A stretch of 64,000 nt of DNA from Bosea sp. (in: a-proteobacteria) (GTDB lineage: Bacteria; Pseudomonadota; Alphaproteobacteria; Rhizobiales; Beijerinckiaceae), in NCBI RefSeq assembly GCF_023953965.1, contig NZ_JAMLIX010000001.1, positions 930,001 through 994,000 on the forward strand. Direction: 5' to 3'. Every line of letters begins with the position of its first letter. Position 1 is the first letter of the stretch. Positions 55,216 through 63,096 of this stretch are shown here, in pieces. The notes under the pieces were generated by a model. That model did no database searches, was not told the origin of the DNA, and was given only the letters and a program-made list of their open reading frames with translations. The position numbers were made by a program, and so were the translations under genes.

Positions 55216-56540
55216 TGCGCCTGCCCCAGGAGATCATCGCCGCCAAGCGCGACGGCGCGGCGCTGCCCGAAGCCGATATCCGCCGCTTCATCGCCGGGCT
55301 GACCGACGGCACGGTCGGCGAGGGGCAGGCCGCCGCCTTCGCCATGGCGGTCTATTTCAACGGCATGAGCGAGGCTGAGCGCGTGGCGCTGACGCTCGCC
55401 ATGCGCGATTCCGGCACGGTGCTGCGCTGGGACGACCTGCCCGGCCCGGCCCTCGACAAGCATTCCACCGGCGGCGTCGGCGATACGGTGAGCCTGCCGC
55501 TGGCGGCGGCGGTGGCGGCCTCAGGCGGCTATGTCCCGATGATCTCGGGCCGCGGCCTCGGCCATACCGGCGGCACGCTCGACAAGCTCGACGCGGTTCC
55601 GGGCTATGCCAGCCAGCCGGGGCTCGATCTCTTCCGCAAGGTGGTGCGCGAGGCCGGCTGCGCCATCATCGGCCAGACTGCCGACCTCGCCCCGGCCGAC
55701 CGGCGCCTCTACGCCATCCGCGACGTCACCGCGACGGTGGAATCGCTGCCGCTGATCACCGCCTCGATCCTGTCGAAGAAGCTCGCTGCCGGGCTTTCCG
55801 GCCTCGCCATGGACGTGAAGTTCGGCTCCGGCGCCTTCCTGCCGGACTATGGCGCGGCGCAAGAGCTGGCGCGGGCGCTGGTCGACACCGCAGGCGGCGC
55901 CGGGCTGCCGACGACCGCGCTGCTCACCGCCATGAACGAGCCGCTCGCCTCGGCCGCGGGCAATGCGCTCGAGGTCGCCTATGCGCTCGACCACCTGACC
56001 GGGCGGCGGCGCGAGCCGCGCTTCCATCAGGTCACGGTGGCGCTCGCCGCCGAGATGCTGCTGCTCGGCGGGCTCGCCCCGGATGTCGATTCGGCCCGGC
56101 AGACGATCGAGCGGGCCTTCGAAACGGGCGCCGCGGCGGAACGTTTCGCGCGGATGATCGCTGCCCTCGGCGGCCCGGCCGACCTCCTGGAAGCGCCGGG
56201 GAAGCATCTCGCCGCCGCCCCGCTCGTGAAGCCGGTCTTCGCCGGGGCGGCCGGGGCCGTCGCGGGGATCGACACGCGCGCGGTCGGGCTTGCCGTCGTC
56301 GCGCTCGGCGGCGGCCGGGTCAGGCCGCAGGACCGGGTCGATCCCGCGGTGGGCATCGTCGCGCTGGCGGGGCTCGGCGAGGCGGTCGGACCCGACCGGC
56401 CGCTCGGCATCGTCCATGCCCGCGACGAGGCCGGATACCATGCGGCAAGCGAACGCTTGCGCGAGGCCTACCGGATCGGAGAGGCTCAGGCGCGCGGCCC
56501 GCTGGTCGCGGAACGGATCACGGAGAGGTTGTCGGGATGA
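55215..56540 (+). CDS. deoA: Thymidine phosphorylase
   Basis: The 441-residue enzyme phosphorolyses thymidine and deoxyuridine. The signature DKHSTGGVGDTVSLPLA, SGRGLGHTGGTLDKLDAVPG and AMDVKFGSGAFLPD are diagnostic. An in-frame TTG three bases earlier is possible; ATG 55215 (MRLPQEIIAAKRDG) matches the family. Its end overlaps the next gene by ATGA. Confidence 0.96.
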   Translation: MRLPQEIIAAKRDGAALPEADIRRFIAGLTDGTVGEGQAAAFAMAVYFNGMSEAERVALTLAMRDSGTVLRWDDLPGPALDKHSTGGVGDTVSLPLAAAVAASGGYVPMISGRGLGHTGGTLDKLDAVPGYASQPGLDLFRKVVREAGCAIIGQTADLAPADRRLYAIRDVTATVESLPLITASILSKKLAAGLSGLAMDVKFGSGAFLPDYGAAQELARALVDTAGGAGLPTTALLTAMNEPLASAAGNALEVAYALDHLTGRRREPRFHQVTVALAAEMLLLGGLAPDVDSARQTIERAFETGAAAERFARMIAALGGPADLLEAPGKHLAAAPLVKPVFAGAAGAVAGIDTRAVGLAVVALGGGRVRPQDRVDPAVGIVALAGLGEAVGPDRPLGIVHARDEAGYHAASERLREAYRIGEAQARGPLVAERITERLSG

Positions 56541-57481
56541 GTCTGCTTCTGGCCATGACGGGCTGGCATGTCGAGGATTGGCGCCGGCGTTTCCAGGCGC
56601 TGCTGCCGGATATGCCGATCGTGGTTCCAGGCGAGCCCTTTGACCGCCGCGCCGTGCATTACGTCGCGAGCTGGAAGCACGCTCCCGGCAGCCTGACCGG
56701 CCTGCCCAACCTCGCCGCGATCTTCTCGCTGGGCGCCGGCGTCGACTTCATCTTCGCCGACGACAAGCTGCCGCCGGCGCCGATCGCGCGCATCGTCGAT
56801 CCCGACCTGACGACGCGGATGAGTGAATACGTCGTGCTGCACTGCCTGATCTATCTGCGCCAGCAGCGCCGCTACGACCGCCAGCAGCGCGAGACGCTCT
56901 GGGCCGACGACCGCGACCAGCCGGCCGCGCGCGCGGTCCGCGTCGGCATCATGGGGCTCGGCGAGCTCGGGCAGGACGCCGCCCGCAAGCTTTCCGTCAT
57001 CGGCTTCGACGTCGCCGGCTGGAGCCGCTCGCCCAAGGCGATCGAGGGCCTCATAACCTTCTCCGGCGAGGATGGCCTGAAGGCGTTCCTCGCCCGCACC
57101 GACATCCTCGTCAGCCTGCTGCCGCTGACGCCGGAGACGCGCGGCATCATCGATGCCGGGCTCATCGCCGGGCTGGCACAGGACGGACGCCTCGGCGGGC
57201 CGTTCCTGATCAATGCCGGGCGCGGCGGATCGCAGGTCGAGGCCGACATCCTCGCCGCGCTCGACGCCGGAACGCTCAAGGGCGCGACGCTCGACGTCTT
57301 CGAGACCGAGCCGCTGCCGCCCGATTCAACCCTCTGGAGCCACCCGGCCGTGACGGTCACGCCGCATAACGCGGCGATGTCGGAACCCGAGGCGGTGGCG
57401 ACCGCGGTCGCCGCCCAGATCAGGCGGCTGGAAGCGGGCGAGCCGCTCCAGAACGTGGTCGATCCGGCGCGGGGCTACTGA
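56537..57481 (+). CDS. Glyoxylate/hydroxypyruvate reductase A-like 2-hydroxyacid dehydrogenase
   Basis: The 314-residue NAD(P)-dependent enzyme has the Rossmann motif GIMGLGELGQDAARKL. LLPLTPETRGIID, INAGRGGSQVEADIL, the active-site Glu region DVFETEPLPPDSTLW and the His in VTVTPHNAA follow. It resembles GhrA. Its ATG overlaps the deoA stop, so it is cotranslated with the nucleoside genes, although the metabolic link is not obvious. It converges on nth with 9 bp between stops. Confidence 0.93.
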   Translation: MSLLLAMTGWHVEDWRRRFQALLPDMPIVVPGEPFDRRAVHYVASWKHAPGSLTGLPNLAAIFSLGAGVDFIFADDKLPPAPIARIVDPDLTTRMSEYVVLHCLIYLRQQRRYDRQQRETLWADDRDQPAARAVRVGIMGLGELGQDAARKLSVIGFDVAGWSRSPKAIEGLITFSGEDGLKAFLARTDILVSLLPLTPETRGIIDAGLIAGLAQDGRLGGPFLINAGRGGSQVEADILAALDAGTLKGATLDVFETEPLPPDSTLWSHPAVTVTPHNAAMSEPEAVATAVAAQIRRLEAGEPLQNVVDPARGY

Positions 57482-57490
57482 AGGGCGGCG

Positions 57491-58192
57491 TCATGCGAGC
57501 CGCTTGTCGGGCGAATCGCAGAGATCGCTCTGGATGCAGCGGCCGCATTCGGGCTTGAGCGCCTTGCAGGTGTAGCGCCCGTGCAGGATCAGCCAGTGAT
57601 GGGCGTGGCGGCCGAACTCCTCGGGAATCGCCTTCTCCAGCCCGCGCTCGACCTCGAGCACGTTCCTGCCCGGCGCCAGGCGCAGCCGGTTGGAAACGCG
57701 GAAGACATGGGTGTCGACCGCATGGGTGATCTCGCCGAAGGCGATGTTGAGCACGACGTTGGCCGTCTTGCGGCCGACGCCGGGCAGGCTCTCCAGCGCC
57801 TCGCGCGTCGCAGGCACCTCACCGCCGAACTCGGCGATCAGCTTCCGGCTGAGCGCGATCACGTTCTTCGCCTTGTTGCGGTAGAGCCCGATCGTCTTGA
57901 TGTAGTCGCGCACGGTGTCCTCGCCGAGCGCCAGCATCTTCTCCGGCGTGTCGGCGATGGCGAAGAGCGGGCGTGTCGCCTTGTTGACGCCGGCATCGGT
58001 CGCCTGCGCCGAGAGCACGACCGCGACCAGGAGCGTGAAGGCGTTGATGTGCTCGAGCTCGCCCCTGGGCTCGGGGTTGGCCGCGCGGAAGCGGCTGAAG
58101 ATCTCGCGGATCTCGGCTGGCCCCCGCGCGCGCGGCAACGTGATGCGTTTTGCCGGCACTGTCGCGCGAGGGGGCTTGTTCGGCTGGTCCAT
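57491..58192 (-). CDS. nth: Endonuclease III
   Basis: The 233-residue base-excision repair glycosylase/AP lyase removes oxidised pyrimidines. The helix-hairpin-helix LPGVGRKTANVVLNIAFG contains the catalytic Lys; the Asp follows in AVDTHVFRVSNRL. The iron-sulfur loop has the exact C-x6-C-x2-C-x5-C spacing (CKALKPECGRCIQSDLC). The N-terminus has about 25 extra basic/Pro residues. It is divergent from the DUF2244 gene, with only 20 bp between starts. Confidence 0.97.
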   Translation of the reverse strand: MDQPNKPPRATVPAKRITLPRARGPAEIREIFSRFRAANPEPRGELEHINAFTLLVAVVLSAQATDAGVNKATRPLFAIADTPEKMLALGEDTVRDYIKTIGLYRNKAKNVIALSRKLIAEFGGEVPATREALESLPGVGRKTANVVLNIAFGEITHAVDTHVFRVSNRLRLAPGRNVLEVERGLEKAIPEEFGRHAHHWLILHGRYTCKALKPECGRCIQSDLCDSPDKRLA

Positions 58193-58212
58193 GACGGCGT
58201 TATAATGCGCCG

Positions 58213-58740
58213 ATGATCCCCCGCAACAGCCCGGATAGCGAGATCGTGGACGCTTGCCAGCGGCCGGTCTTCGACGCCACGATCACGCCGCATCGCTCGC
58301 TCGGCCAGAGGGGCCTGCGCATCGTGATGACGCTGGTGTGTCTCACGAGCGTGATCTCCTCGGTTCCCTTCGTCCTGCTCGGCGCCTGGCCGGTGGCGGG
58401 CTTCTTCGGGCTCGATATCCTGGCGCTGTTCATCGCCTTCCAGCTCAATTTCCGGCATGCGCGCGCCTTCGAGCGGATCGTGGTGACGCCGCTCGAGATC
58501 CTGCTGCGCAAGGTCTCGCATCACGGCCGCGAGGCGGTCTGGCGCTTCAACCCGGCCTGGACCCGGCTCGAACGCCAGACCGACGAGGATTACGGTTTGC
58601 TCGGCCTCACGCTGGTCTCGCGCGGGCAGAGCGTCGCGGTCGCGGCCGCGCTCTCGCCGCAGGAGCGCTCGGGCTTCGCCGATGCGCTCGGCGCGGCGCT
58701 GTCCAGCGCTCGCCGCGGCCCCGATTACGGGCCGCCCTGA
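58213..58740 (+). CDS. DUF2244 family membrane protein
   Basis: The 175-residue protein has two adjacent membrane helices (about 38-80) and then a soluble domain starting FERIVVTPLEILLRKVSHHG, typical of DUF2244. The function is unknown. The family is common in alphaproteobacteria and often lies next to nth, as here. The last 20 residues are variable. Confidence 0.88.
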   Translation: MIPRNSPDSEIVDACQRPVFDATITPHRSLGQRGLRIVMTLVCLTSVISSVPFVLLGAWPVAGFFGLDILALFIAFQLNFRHARAFERIVVTPLEILLRKVSHHGREAVWRFNPAWTRLERQTDEDYGLLGLTLVSRGQSVAVAAALSPQERSGFADALGAALSSARRGPDYGPP

Positions 58741-58813
58741 GCCGAACACAGCCCTTGCCGCCCTTGCCAGCTTTCGGGTGGGAACGGCAGGATGGGGCCC
58801 CTAGATTCGCATC

Positions 58814-59815
58814 ATGACAAATGATGCGAGGTTCCCGATGAACGCTCATGCTCCCATGAAAACGGCGATGACCCCGACGCGCTTCTCGCAAGCGGTGCTG
58901 ACGCGCGCCACCGAGGCGATGCCCGGCGCGGCCGATTTTCCGGCCGCCGCGCCGGGCTCCGATTACGATACCGTCCGGCGCATCCTCTCCTTCATCAGCC
59001 ATAACTGGCGCGAGCAGCCGACGATCGAGGCGATCGCCGAGGCCGCCGGCGCGACGGGAAGCGATGTCCACCATCTCTTCCGGCGCTGGTGCGGGCTCAC
59101 CCCCAAGGCTTTCCTGCAGGCGATCACGCTCGACCATGCCAAGGGGCTGCTCTGCGCCTCGGCGAGCGTGCTCGACGCCGCGCTCGAGGTCGGTCTCTCC
59201 GGCCCCGGCCGGCTGCACGATCTCTTCGTGACGCATGAGGCGATGTCGCCCGGTGAATGGAAGGCCGGCGGCGAAGGCTTGAAGCTCTCCTACGGCTTCC
59301 ACCCTTCCCCCTTCGGCGAGGCGCTGATCGTGGTCACCGGGCGGGGGCTTGCCGGCCTCGGCTGGGTCTCGACCGACGCCGACGGCGGCAAGGTCGTCGG
59401 CGGCAGGCCCGAGGCGCTGGCCGACATGATGCGGCGCTGGCCCCATGCCGACTATCATTACGACCCGGCACTGACGGGCGCTTACGCCACGCGCATCTTC
59501 GAGCCGAAGGCGTGGTCGCCGGAAACGCCGCTGCGCGTCGTGCTGATCGGCACCGATTTCGAGGTCAGGGTCTGGGAAACGCTGCTGCGCATCCCGGTCG
59601 GCCGCGCCACCACCTATGGCGAGGTCGCAAGCCATATCGGCAAGCACGGCGCGGCGCGCGCCGTGGGCCTGGCGGTCGGCAAGAACCCGATCTCCTTCGT
59701 GGTGCCATGCCACCGCGTCATCGGCAAATCCGGCGCGCTGACCGGCTATCACTGGGGGCTGACGCGCAAGCGCGCCATCCTCGGCTGGGAGGCCGGGCAG
59801 ACCGCCGCCGGATGA
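58814..59815 (+). CDS. AraC-type HTH fused to methylated-DNA-cysteine S-methyltransferase (Ada-like)
   Basis: The 333-residue protein has an AraC-type HTH region (about 50-140; IEAIAEAAGATGSDVHHLFRRWCG) and a C-terminal Ogt domain. The latter includes RIPVGRATTYGEVASHIG and the active Cys299 in VVPCHRVIG. The N-terminal zinc/phosphotriester domain of E. coli Ada is missing, so it repairs O6-alkylguanine but cannot sense methylphosphotriesters in the Ada way. It converges on the next gene with 10 bp between stops. Confidence 0.94.
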   Translation: MTNDARFPMNAHAPMKTAMTPTRFSQAVLTRATEAMPGAADFPAAAPGSDYDTVRRILSFISHNWREQPTIEAIAEAAGATGSDVHHLFRRWCGLTPKAFLQAITLDHAKGLLCASASVLDAALEVGLSGPGRLHDLFVTHEAMSPGEWKAGGEGLKLSYGFHPSPFGEALIVVTGRGLAGLGWVSTDADGGKVVGGRPEALADMMRRWPHADYHYDPALTGAYATRIFEPKAWSPETPLRVVLIGTDFEVRVWETLLRIPVGRATTYGEVASHIGKHGAARAVGLAVGKNPISFVVPCHRVIGKSGALTGYHWGLTRKRAILGWEAGQTAAG

Positions 59816-59825
59816 TCCGGACCGG

Positions 59826-61532
59826 CTACTTCCTGAGATACATGTCCCAGCAGGGCGCGAGCGCGACCGGCTCGCGCCCGTTCAGCGCGGCGGCGAAATG
59901 CTCACGGATCGCCTCGCGCTGCGTCGTCACCGGGCATTTCGGCATCAGGATCGCATCCGTCCGGCGCAGCGCCTCCAGCGTGCCGGGCTCGAGCACGGGC
60001 GTGCTGCGGCCGGGATCGACGCCGACCGGCACGACGCGCGGCGGCGTGCGCTCCATGAGATAGTTCAGCGGATCGACGAAATCGAAGGTGAAGAAGCCGT
60101 TGAGCTCGCGCTTGTTGGCCGCTTCCCAGTTGCGGATCGCGGTGACGGCCTGCTGGATCTCGAGCAGCCAGGTCGCCTGGAAGTCGATCTCCGAATAAAG
60201 GATGTAGGAGGGCAGGATATCGCGCCGGACGAGGTCGCTATAGGCCTCCTGATGCGTGGCGTAGTGGTCGAGCATCGCCGCGGCGCGCGCTGCGATGTCC
60301 GGCTTCATCTCGACCCGGCCGAGCGGGCCGAGATCGGGCAGGTCGAGGCCGACATAGGTCGGCGCGCCCATCAGCGCGCGCATGCCGCGCTCGACGCAGA
60401 TCACCGCGCTCGGCAGCGCGACCGCGAGCGCCAGCACCAGGACGAGCGGCCGCATCCGGTCCTCGCGGCGCCGCCACCAACCCGTCAGCAGCGGCAGCAG
60501 GATCGGCCACAGGCCGATGAATTCGAGCGAGCCGGTGTTCTGCGTCTCGAACAGGGCGAGCGCGGCGAGACCCAGGACGAACCAGCCGACCGGCTGATCG
60601 GCTAGCGCCCGCCAGCCGGAAAGCGTCGCCGGCAGCCCGTCGCGCCAGGCCGCCACGGCGAGCACGACGATGAGCAGGAGCGAGGGGCCGATCACGTTGA
60701 ACTTGACCGAGGCCACGGTCAGGAAGCGCGGCAGCAGCGTGCCGGTGTTGAGGCTGAGCAGCGTCAGGATGTCGGAGAGATAGGCTGAGCTCAGCCCTGT
60801 GGCGACCTCGAGCAGGCCGAGCGCGAGGAGCACGATCGCGGCGGCGGCGAACGCGTCGCGGAAGCGCATCCGGCCGGCGAGCGCGGCATAGCCGACGAGC
60901 AGCGTGCCGGAAACCGCGCCCGTGACCTTGGTCAGGAACAGCGTGAGCATCAGCACCGCCACCAGCGCGATGCGCAAGGCCCGGCGCGGCACGAACAGCA
61001 GGGTCGCGATCAGGAGGTAGAGCAGCAGCGCGACATGGCGGTTGTAGAAGCCGTAGCCGTCGAAGCCCGGATGCGGATAGAGCCCGTGCAGATTGACCGG
61101 CAGCGCCGCGAACATGAGGAAGGGCAGCGTGAGCGCCAGCGCCTGCGGCCGGGAGCGCCGGGAGACCTCGCCGGCGAGCAGCGCGAGCACCGGCAGCATG
61201 ACCGGCAGAAGCGCCCAGTTGATCAGCAGCATCGGCTGCGCGTCGGGGAAGAGCGCATCCAGGCCGGCGGCGAGATAGAAGCCGAGCGGGCCGATCGGCA
61301 CGAAGAAATCGACGGTCGGGACCTGGCCCAGGCCGATGCGCTGGATGGCGTCGAGATAGACCACCGTGTCCCAGGCGTTGGGGCCGAGCGGCAGGCGCAG
61401 CGGCAGGGTCAGCGCCACGGCCGCCATCGCCGCGAAAGCCGCGATCCAGGCGAAAGGCCGGCCAGCCAGCCGCGCCACGATTCCCTTGCCGCCCAGCTGG
61501 GAGCCCCGCCTCCCGGTCTCGCTCATCGCCAC
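59826..61532 (-). CDS. Large polytopic membrane protein, glycosyltransferase-39-like
   Basis: The 568-residue protein has about ten to twelve predicted membrane helices between residues 25 and 400, then a soluble C-terminal domain of about 170 residues. An early periplasmic loop has NAWDTVVYLDAIQRI and PTVDFFVPIGPLGFY, which resembles the Asp-containing first loop of polyprenyl-phosphate-sugar transferases (GT39/GT83). GTG 61532 is the likely start because aggaggg lies 6 bases before it. No lipid-A or glycan genes are adjacent, so the substrate is unknown. Confidence 0.75.
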   Translation of the reverse strand: MAMSETGRRGSQLGGKGIVARLAGRPFAWIAAFAAMAAVALTLPLRLPLGPNAWDTVVYLDAIQRIGLGQVPTVDFFVPIGPLGFYLAAGLDALFPDAQPMLLINWALLPVMLPVLALLAGEVSRRSRPQALALTLPFLMFAALPVNLHGLYPHPGFDGYGFYNRHVALLLYLLIATLLFVPRRALRIALVAVLMLTLFLTKVTGAVSGTLLVGYAALAGRMRFRDAFAAAAIVLLALGLLEVATGLSSAYLSDILTLLSLNTGTLLPRFLTVASVKFNVIGPSLLLIVVLAVAAWRDGLPATLSGWRALADQPVGWFVLGLAALALFETQNTGSLEFIGLWPILLPLLTGWWRRREDRMRPLVLVLALAVALPSAVICVERGMRALMGAPTYVGLDLPDLGPLGRVEMKPDIAARAAAMLDHYATHQEAYSDLVRRDILPSYILYSEIDFQATWLLEIQQAVTAIRNWEAANKRELNGFFTFDFVDPLNYLMERTPPRVVPVGVDPGRSTPVLEPGTLEALRRTDAILMPKCPVTTQREAIREHFAAALNGREPVALAPCWDMYLRK

Positions 61533-61654
61533 GCCGAACCCTCCTGGTCCAGCCTGCGGTGTGGCAGAAAAATCTTACCAGCAGCCTGACGAAATCGGGG
61601 AGTGTCGCTCCATTCGGCGAAAGCAGCATGGTTTGCAGCTTCGGGAGCTACCTC

Positions 61655-61699
61655 CGTCATTCCGGGGCGCGCCTTCAGGCGCGAACCCGGAATGACGGC
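61655..61699. repeat. Dispersed nested palindrome, family C
   Basis: Outer arms CCGTCATTCCGGG (61655-61667) and CCCGGAATGACGG (61687-61699) are perfect complements, with inner stem CGCGCC-TTCA-GGCGCG (61669-61684). The outer arms match those at 43160-43198. It lies just downstream of the FAH-family gene on the minus strand and can serve as its terminator. Confidence 0.75.
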
Positions 61700-61713
61700 C
61701 GCGCGCCTGCCCC

Positions 61714-62892
61714 TCACAGCACGCCGCGCTTCGCCAGATGGCGCATCAGGTGCGAGGCGCCGTAGGTCCAGGGCGCGCATTCGTCGGTGCGCCGCATCCG
61801 GTTGACGAGGCTGCCGAGCTCGGGCGCGGCGATGGTGACGATGTCGCCGTATTTGTGGGTGAAGCCGCCGCCGGGCGCATCGCGGTCCTCGGTCGGCGCG
61901 AACATGGTGCCGAGATAGAGCGCCGCCCCGTCCGGATACTGGTGGTGCGGGCCGATCATCTGCCGGGCGAGATCGGCCGGATCGCGGCTGATCCTGGCGA
62001 TCGAGGAAGCGCCTTCCAGCCGGAAGCCGTCCTCGCCCTCCACGGTCAAGGCCACGGTCGTCCGGCGGATATGGTCGAGGGTGAAGCCGGCGTCGAAGAA
62101 GCGGATGAAGGGACCGACTGCCGCGGCGGCGTTGTTGTCCTTGGCCTTGCCGAGCAGCAGCGCCGAGCGGCCCTCGACATCGCGCAGGTTGACGTCGTTG
62201 CCGAGCGTGGCGCCGACGATCGCGCCGGTCGAGGCGACGATCAGCACGATCTCCGGCTCGGGATTGTTCCAGTGCGAGGCCGGGTGCAGCCCGGCATCGG
62301 CCCCGGTGCCGACCGTCGACATCGGTGGCGCCTTGGTGAAGATCTCGGCATCCGGCCCGATGCCGACCTCGAGATACTGGCTCCAGGCGCCCTGCCCGAT
62401 CAGCACCTGCTTGAGATGCATCGCCTCGGCGGAGCCCGGCTTCAGCTTCGAAAGGTCGTCGCCGATGAGATTTCCGATCTCGCTTCGGATCGTTGCAGCC
62501 GCCGCCGGGTTGCCGCGCGCCTTCTCCTCGATGACGCGCTCCAGCATCGAGACGGCGAAGGTGACGCCCGCCGCCTTCACCGCCTGGAGGTCGAGCGGCG
62601 AGATCAGCCAGGGCCGCTCGGAATCGCGCCCGTCGACGGGGGTGTTGGCGAGGATATCGGCAAGCGTGCCGATCGCCTCGCCCGGCGCCTGGCGCAGCGC
62701 GGCGGCCGGGTCGGCGGCCTCGCAGAGATCGCGGGCCGTGGGAAATCGCGCCGTCACGTCGACGAGCTCGCCGCCCCGCGGCGTCACCACCGCCGGGCCG
62801 CCGAGATCGGGCCGCCAGACGCGCCCGGCGAGCGCGGCGGCATCGGCGTCCACGGGCAGGGTCGCGGTCACGGAAAGGGCGAGGTTCGGCAT
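61714..62892 (-). CDS. Fumarylacetoacetate hydrolase family protein
   Basis: The 392-residue protein has the FAH fold. SHWNNPEPEIVLIVASTGAIVGATLGNDVNLRDVEGRSALLLGKAKDNN carries the metal-binding acidic residues, followed by IARISRDPADLARQMIG and FTHKYGDIVTIAAPELG. The length and DVNLRDVEGRSALLLGKAKDN resemble bacterial AraD1-type 2-keto-3-deoxy-sugar-acid dehydratases more than fumarylacetoacetase. The reaction is not certain. It is divergent from ugpB. Confidence 0.88.
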   Translation of the reverse strand: MPNLALSVTATLPVDADAAALAGRVWRPDLGGPAVVTPRGGELVDVTARFPTARDLCEAADPAAALRQAPGEAIGTLADILANTPVDGRDSERPWLISPLDLQAVKAAGVTFAVSMLERVIEEKARGNPAAAATIRSEIGNLIGDDLSKLKPGSAEAMHLKQVLIGQGAWSQYLEVGIGPDAEIFTKAPPMSTVGTGADAGLHPASHWNNPEPEIVLIVASTGAIVGATLGNDVNLRDVEGRSALLLGKAKDNNAAAAVGPFIRFFDAGFTLDHIRRTTVALTVEGEDGFRLEGASSIARISRDPADLARQMIGPHHQYPDGAALYLGTMFAPTEDRDAPGGGFTHKYGDIVTIAAPELGSLVNRMRRTDECAPWTYGASHLMRHLAKRGVL

Positions 62893-62996
62893 GGCGCGGC
62901 ATCCACGGGCGGTTTCGGACAAGGGCAGCACAGATCAACCCGGAATGCGCGCCCGCGCAAGCCGGCGAACCCCGACCATAGGCGCATTGCGGCAGG

Positions 62997-63029
62997 CTTC
63001 ATTGATTTGTCATTGAATTGTCGTCTGCG
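62997..63029 (+). promoter_or_regulatory. Candidate Pho box upstream of ugpB
   Basis: Three consecutive 11-bp units are visible: CTTCATTGATT, TGTCATTGAAT and TGTCGTCTGCG. They match the tandem repeat pattern of PhoB-binding sites (CTGTCAT-N4-CTGTCA). The unit pair at 63007-63024 is the best match. A -10-like TGCTAGCTT follows about 7-15 bp later. Phosphate-starvation control of ugp genes is well known in enterobacteria and rhizobia. Confidence 0.6.
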
Positions 63030-63096
63030 CTTCGTGCTAGCTTGCGCACCAACGACAAGAACCGCGGCGGCGTCCGCGAATAGGGAGATTCGAGCC

